A model generated the notes under the pieces. The model did not search any database. It had not been told where the DNA came from and saw only the letters and a program-made list of their open reading frames with translations. From the NCBI GenBank assembly GCA_022788205.1, contig JALEVQ010000031.1, forward strand, positions 1 to 44,592: a DNA stretch of 44,592 nt, given 5' to 3'. Positions within the stretch are counted from its first letter, which is position 1. Every line of letters begins with the position of its first letter. The stretch is from Robinsoniella sp. Lineage in GTDB: Bacteria; Bacillota; Clostridia; Lachnospirales; Lachnospiraceae. Below are positions 41,705-44,592 of this stretch, piece by piece. The position numbers were made by a program, and so were the translations under genes.

Positions 41705-44140
41705 ATGCAGTATACAGAGAATGCCAAAGAAGCATTGGATCTTGCGGAGAATGCAGCGAGAAAGAGGGGACGTGGATCAATCGGAACAGAAGATTTGCTG
41801 CTGGGACTTGTGCAGGAAGGAAAGGGAACAGCGGCCATTGTGCTCAAAGAATGCAAAGTGCAGTCGGAAAAATTAGAGGAGATGATTGAACGCCTGATTA
41901 CTCCCGAAAATACGATGGAACCGCTTGATGAGGATTTCTACACACCGCGTGCACGTTATATTCTTGAGAGCGCAAAAAGAGAGGCACTTTCTTTTCGGTC
42001 TGATGCAATTGGGACAGAGCACATTCTGATTGCAATATTAAAAAATGTAGAGTGTGCAGCGACAAGATTGCTGTATACCATGAAAGTGGACATCTCGAAG
42101 ATGATGGCACAGATTATTGAGGCGATGGGAGAAAGTCAGGAAAAATATAAAGAAGTGATGGCATCCTTTCGCGACAATAAAGGAAAAGCAGGCACTTCAA
42201 TTCTAGAACAGTATAGCCGGGATCTGACGGAGGCAGGCTTTGCCGGAGAGTTAGATCCAGTGGTGGGCAGAGAGAAAGAGACAGACCGTATTATTCAGAT
42301 TCTGAGCCGCAGAACAAAAAATAATCCGTGCCTGATCGGAGAACCTGGTGTCGGAAAAACGGCGATTGTGGAAGGATTGGCGCAGAGAATCGTGGCAGGG
42401 ACGGTTCCAGAGTCGATCCGAGATAAGCGTGTGCTGACATTAGATCTGGCGAGCATGATCGCAGGTACAAAATACCGCGGAGAATTTGAGGAGCGCATGA
42501 AAAAGCTGATCCAGGAGGTCAGGGACAGTAAAGATGTTCTTTTGTTTATCGATGAGATTCACACGATTATAGGCGCAGGAGGCGCAGAAGGAGCCATGGA
42601 TGCCTCCAATATTCTGAAGCCTTCTCTCGCCAGGGGGGAAGTGCAGCTGATTGGTGCCACCACAGTGGGGGAATATCGAAAACATATCGAGAAGGATCCG
42701 GCTCTAGAGCGTCGCTTTCAGCCTGTGATGGTAGAAGAGCCGACAGAAGAAGAATCTTTTGAGATCTTAAAAGGTTTGAAAAATCAGTATGAGAAACATC
42801 ATGGTGTGATTATCACCGAGGAAGCAATGAGAGCGGCAGTATCGTTGTCTGTCCGCTATATCAATGACCGTTTCTTGCCAGATAAGGCGATAGATCTGAT
42901 TGATGAGGCATCTTCCAGAAAACATCTCGGCGGATATCAGATCCCGGATCAGATGAAGGAGCTGGACGAAGAAATCGAAGATTTGTATCAAAAGAAAGAA
43001 AGAGCTCTGGTGGAGGGAAATATCGCAGAGGCATCGAGACTGAATCAAGAGCAGATTGAGAAAGAAAAAAAATTTGACCAGGCACAGAAGCGATTTCAGA
43101 AAAAGATGGAGAACCATCAGCTGTATGTTGAGGAGAGTGACATCGCTGAGGTTGTATCCATGTGGACGAAAATTCCTGTCCAAAAGCTTGCAGAGCAGGA
43201 GACGGCAAGACTTCTTCGACTGGAAAAGACACTGCATCAGCGTGTGATTGGTCAGGATGAGGCTGTCACGGCTGTCGCAAAGGCGATCAAGCGCGGCAGA
43301 GTTGGGCTGAAGGACCCGAAAAGACCGGTCGGATCGTTTTTGTTCCTCGGACCTACAGGGGTAGGAAAAACAGAACTCTCAAAAGCAGTCGCTGAGACGG
43401 TGTTTGGGAGTGAGAGTGCCTTGATTCGCGTTGATATGACGGAATATATGGAGAAACACAGCGTGTCAAAATTAGTAGGTTCACCGCCAGGATATGTAGG
43501 ATATGAGGAGGGAGGTCAGCTCAGCGAGAAAGTGCGCAGAAATCCCTATTCTGTGATCTTGTTTGACGAGATCGAGAAGGCACATCCGGATGTGTTCAAT
43601 ATTTTACTCCAGGTGTTGGATGATGGTCACATCACGGATTCGCAGGGGAGAAAAGTGGATTTTAAAAACACGATTCTTATCATGACTTCCAATGCCGGGG
43701 CGCAGTCGATCATATCGCCAAAGAAATTAGGATTTATGGCGGTTGACGATGAAAAACGTAATTACAATACCATGAAAGATGGGGTCATGGAAGAAGTAAA
43801 ACGAATTTTCAAACCAGAGTTCTTGAACCGTATTGATGAAGTGATTGTTTTCCACTCACTGAACAAAGAACATATCCGTCAGATTGTCTCTCTGCTTTTG
43901 AAAGAATTTGCACAGCGCTGCAAAAAGCAGATGGATATCACACTGCAGGTGACAGGCGCGGTGAAGTCAGAACTTGCGGAGAAAGCATACGACGAAAAAT
44001 ATGGTGCACGTCCACTCAAGAGAGCGATACAGAATCGAATCGAAGATCCTTTGACGGAAGAAATTTTGAAGGGCAATGTGAAGGCAGGAGATACGGTATG
44101 TGTGAGATTGAACAAAGGGCAGATCCAGTTTACCGTGTAG
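41705..44140 (+). CDS. clpC: ClpC-type AAA+ chaperone of the Clp protease
   Basis: The 811-residue unfoldase feeds proteins to ClpP. It has two N-terminal Clp repeats (residues ~1-145). The first AAA+ domain has Walker A GEPGVGKT and Walker [11 protein letters not shown] middle region follows ([20 protein letters not shown]). The second AAA+ domain has Walker [21 protein letters not shown] and a ClpP-loop candidate KKLGFM. AGGAGGAG at the end of the GntR gene is the ribosome site. In Bacillus clpC is in the ctsR-mcsA-mcsB operon; those genes are absent. The TAG stop is the first triplet shared with repeat C1. Confidence 0.95.
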   Translation: MQYTENAKEALDLAENAARKRGRGSIGTEDLLLGLVQEGKGTAAIVLKECKVQSEKLEEMIERLITPENTMEPLDEDFYTPRARYILESAKREALSFRSDAIGTEHILIAILKNVECAATRLLYTMKVDISKMMAQIIEAMGESQEKYKEVMASFRDNKGKAGTSILEQYSRDLTEAGFAGELDPVVGREKETDRIIQILSRRTKNNPCLIGEPGVGKTAIVEGLAQRIVAGTVPESIRDKRVLTLDLASMIAGTKYRGEFEERMKKLIQEVRDSKDVLLFIDEIHTIIGAGGAEGAMDASNILKPSLARGEVQLIGATTVGEYRKHIEKDPALERRFQPVMVEEPTEEESFEILKGLKNQYEKHHGVIITEEAMRAAVSLSVRYINDRFLPDKAIDLIDEASSRKHLGGYQIPDQMKELDEEIEDLYQKKERALVEGNIAEASRLNQEQIEKEKKFDQAQKRFQKKMENHQLYVEESDIAEVVSMWTKIPVQKLAEQETARLLRLEKTLHQRVIGQDEAVTAVAKAIKRGRVGLKDPKRPVGSFLFLGPTGVGKTELSKAVAETVFGSESALIRVDMTEYMEKHSVSKLVGSPPGYVGYEEGGQLSEKVRRNPYSVILFDEIEKAHPDVFNILLQVLDDGHITDSQGRKVDFKNTILIMTSNAGAQSIISPKKLGFMAVDDEKRNYNTMKDGVMEEVKRIFKPEFLNRIDEVIVFHSLNKEHIRQIVSLLLKEFAQRCKKQMDITLQVTGAVKSELAEKAYDEKYGARPLKRAIQNRIEDPLTEEILKGNVKAGDTVCVRLNKGQIQFTV

Positions 44141-44192
44141 CCAGGTGCGCAAGCGCCCTGTCTGCCGTCCACTGAGACTGGGCTTTTATAAT
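44135..44192 (+). repeat. Repeat family C, copy 1, at the clpC stop
   Basis: Starts GTGTAGCCAGGTGCGC and continues to GAGACTGGGCTTTTATAATA. It contains GGTGC-GCAA-GCGCC, a small hairpin with a GNRA loop. The clpC stop TAG (44138-44140) lies within it. Confidence 0.8.
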
Positions 44193-44196
44193 AAAA

Positions 44197-44221
44197 GGAC
44201 ATGACGCCTGGCGGCGTCACT
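44197..44221 (+). repeat. Short palindromic repeat, family A (copy 3)
   Basis: GGACAT, GACGCC-TGGC-GGCGTC, ACT. Starts four bases after copy C1 ends and is followed by ATAAAAGCCCAC and repeat B copy 2. Confidence 0.8.
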
Positions 44222-44240
44222 ATCAATCATAAAAGCCCAC

Positions 44241-44276
44241 CGGATTGCTCCGTGCCTGGGGCACTCTCGCAATCCG
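44241..44276 (+). repeat. Repeat family B stem-loop (copy 2, inverted core)
   Basis: Outer arms CGGATTGC and GCAATCCG as in copy 1, but the inner sequence (TCCGTGCC...GGCACTCTC) is the reverse complement of copy 1, while the left flank ATAAAAGCCCAC keeps its orientation. Confidence 0.8.
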
Positions 44277-44344
44277 TTCCCGTATTCGCATGTCGCCCCG
44301 CTCTTTTGATTCGCGTGGCTTTTCTGCTCGGGTTAGCGTCTCTA

Positions 44345-44409
44345 GTGCCCGTGCAGCCAGGTGCGCAAGCGCCCCGTCTACCGTCCACTGAGACTGGGCT
44401 TTTATAATA
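44345..44409 (+). repeat. Repeat family C, copy 2
   Basis: Starts GTGCCCGTGCAGCCAG and ends in GAGACTGGGCTTTTATAATA; nearly identical to C1, and its first 20 bases recur at 30421. The 44277-44344 gap before it has no recognised feature. Confidence 0.8.
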
Positions 44410-44422
44410 TATGTCAAGAACA

Positions 44423-44442
44423 CCCGTGACTTTAGTCATGGG
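44423..44442 (+). mobile_element. Left-end hairpin of an IS200/IS605-family element
   Basis: CCCGTGACT and AGTCATGGG pair over nine bases around TT. It lies about 100 bases upstream of a tnpA start, as expected for the subterminal hairpin recognised by IS200/IS605 transposases. The element extends past the window. Confidence 0.65.
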
Positions 44443-44544
44443 ATGAATTGGCATACATATGTTAATTCAAAATACATCTTAATATGTTGAAAATACTGGA
44501 TTTTTGAGCATACATGTATTATCATAATCTTGAGGTGATAATAT

Positions 44545-44592
44545 ATGGAAGTAACTCATGGTCGTGGGTATGTATATTCAATACAATATCAT
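44545..44592 (+). CDS. tnpA: IS200/IS605-family transposase TnpA, 5' part
   Basis: Only 16 codons are in the window (MEVTHGRGYVYSIQYH). This N-terminus, with RGYVYSIQYH, is typical of the Y1-type single-strand transposase. GAGGTGAT lies seven bases upstream of the ATG. The catalytic HUH and Tyr residues are beyond the edge, so activity cannot be judged. It is separate from the tnpB remnant at 30589. Confidence 0.75.
   Translation, partial: MEVTHGRGYVYSIQYH

Noticed and set aside
1-44592. CRISPR array, tRNA or rRNA genes, prophage or attachment sites
   Set aside because: No regularly spaced repeats, T-loop motifs, rRNA segments or phage structural genes were seen on either strand.

Overview
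The window looks like a chromosome segment of a spore-forming gut Firmicute, most likely a Lachnospiraceae member (Blautia/Ruminococcus/Dorea-like). This is inferred from the spoIIAA-spoIIAB-sigF and spoVAA-spoVAB genes, a cotJ spore-coat operon, strong AGGAGG-type ribosome sites, mid-range GC, and families common in that group (DUF6142, cadherin-like/TM proteins, LytTR and AgrC-type signalling). No rRNA, tRNA or CRISPR array was seen.

Layout. (1) 1-8.4 kb: a carbohydrate block with a GH31 glycosidase, a secreted GH3 enzyme, a secreted CBM9-like protein, then a LytTR response regulator and an AgrC-like kinase. (2) 8.5-9.6 kb, minus strand: a cotJ operon in which CotJA and CotJB are one protein, followed by CotJC. 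(3) 9.7-13.2 kb: a MATE exporter behind an attenuator-like leader, and a convergent BlaI/M56/small secreted protein operon. (4) 13.2-14.1 kb: about 1 kb without an intact gene, holding hairpins and a broken gene. (5) 14.1-18 kb: xpt, an aspartate kinase, and a membrane-anchored ModA-like protein. (6) 18-22.7 kb: a coupled operon of a MATE exporter, a small helical protein, a metallopeptidase-like/VWA protein and a MoxR-type AAA+ ATPase. It is the best candidate here for an undescribed system. (7) 22.7-25.9 kb: folC, a 48-residue protein and a zinc-ribbon/TPR membrane protein. (8) 25.9-28.8 kb: the sigma-F control operon running into spoVAA and spoVAB, then stopping without spoVAC/AD/AE. (9) 28.8-31.5 kb: an NhaC antiporter followed by three remnants, including a 5'-truncated TnpB with its RuvC motifs intact. 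(10) 31.5-36 kb: pyrE, two small membrane proteins, a VanZ-like protein, an HD hydrolase and an M29 aminopeptidase. (11) 36-39.6 kb: purE-purM-purN-purD. (12) 39.6-44.6 kb: a cadherin-like/TM protein, a GntR-clpC operon with a perfect 19-bp operator palindrome, and the start of an IS200/IS605 element.

A mosaic family of short palindromic repeats links distant parts of the window (9.8, 30.4, 32.4, 40.9 and 44.1-44.4 kb). The copies abut gene ends, supply two stop codons, and one 36-bp stem-loop appears in opposite orientations inside the same flank. All functions are read from motifs, gene order and remembered family features; no database search was run.
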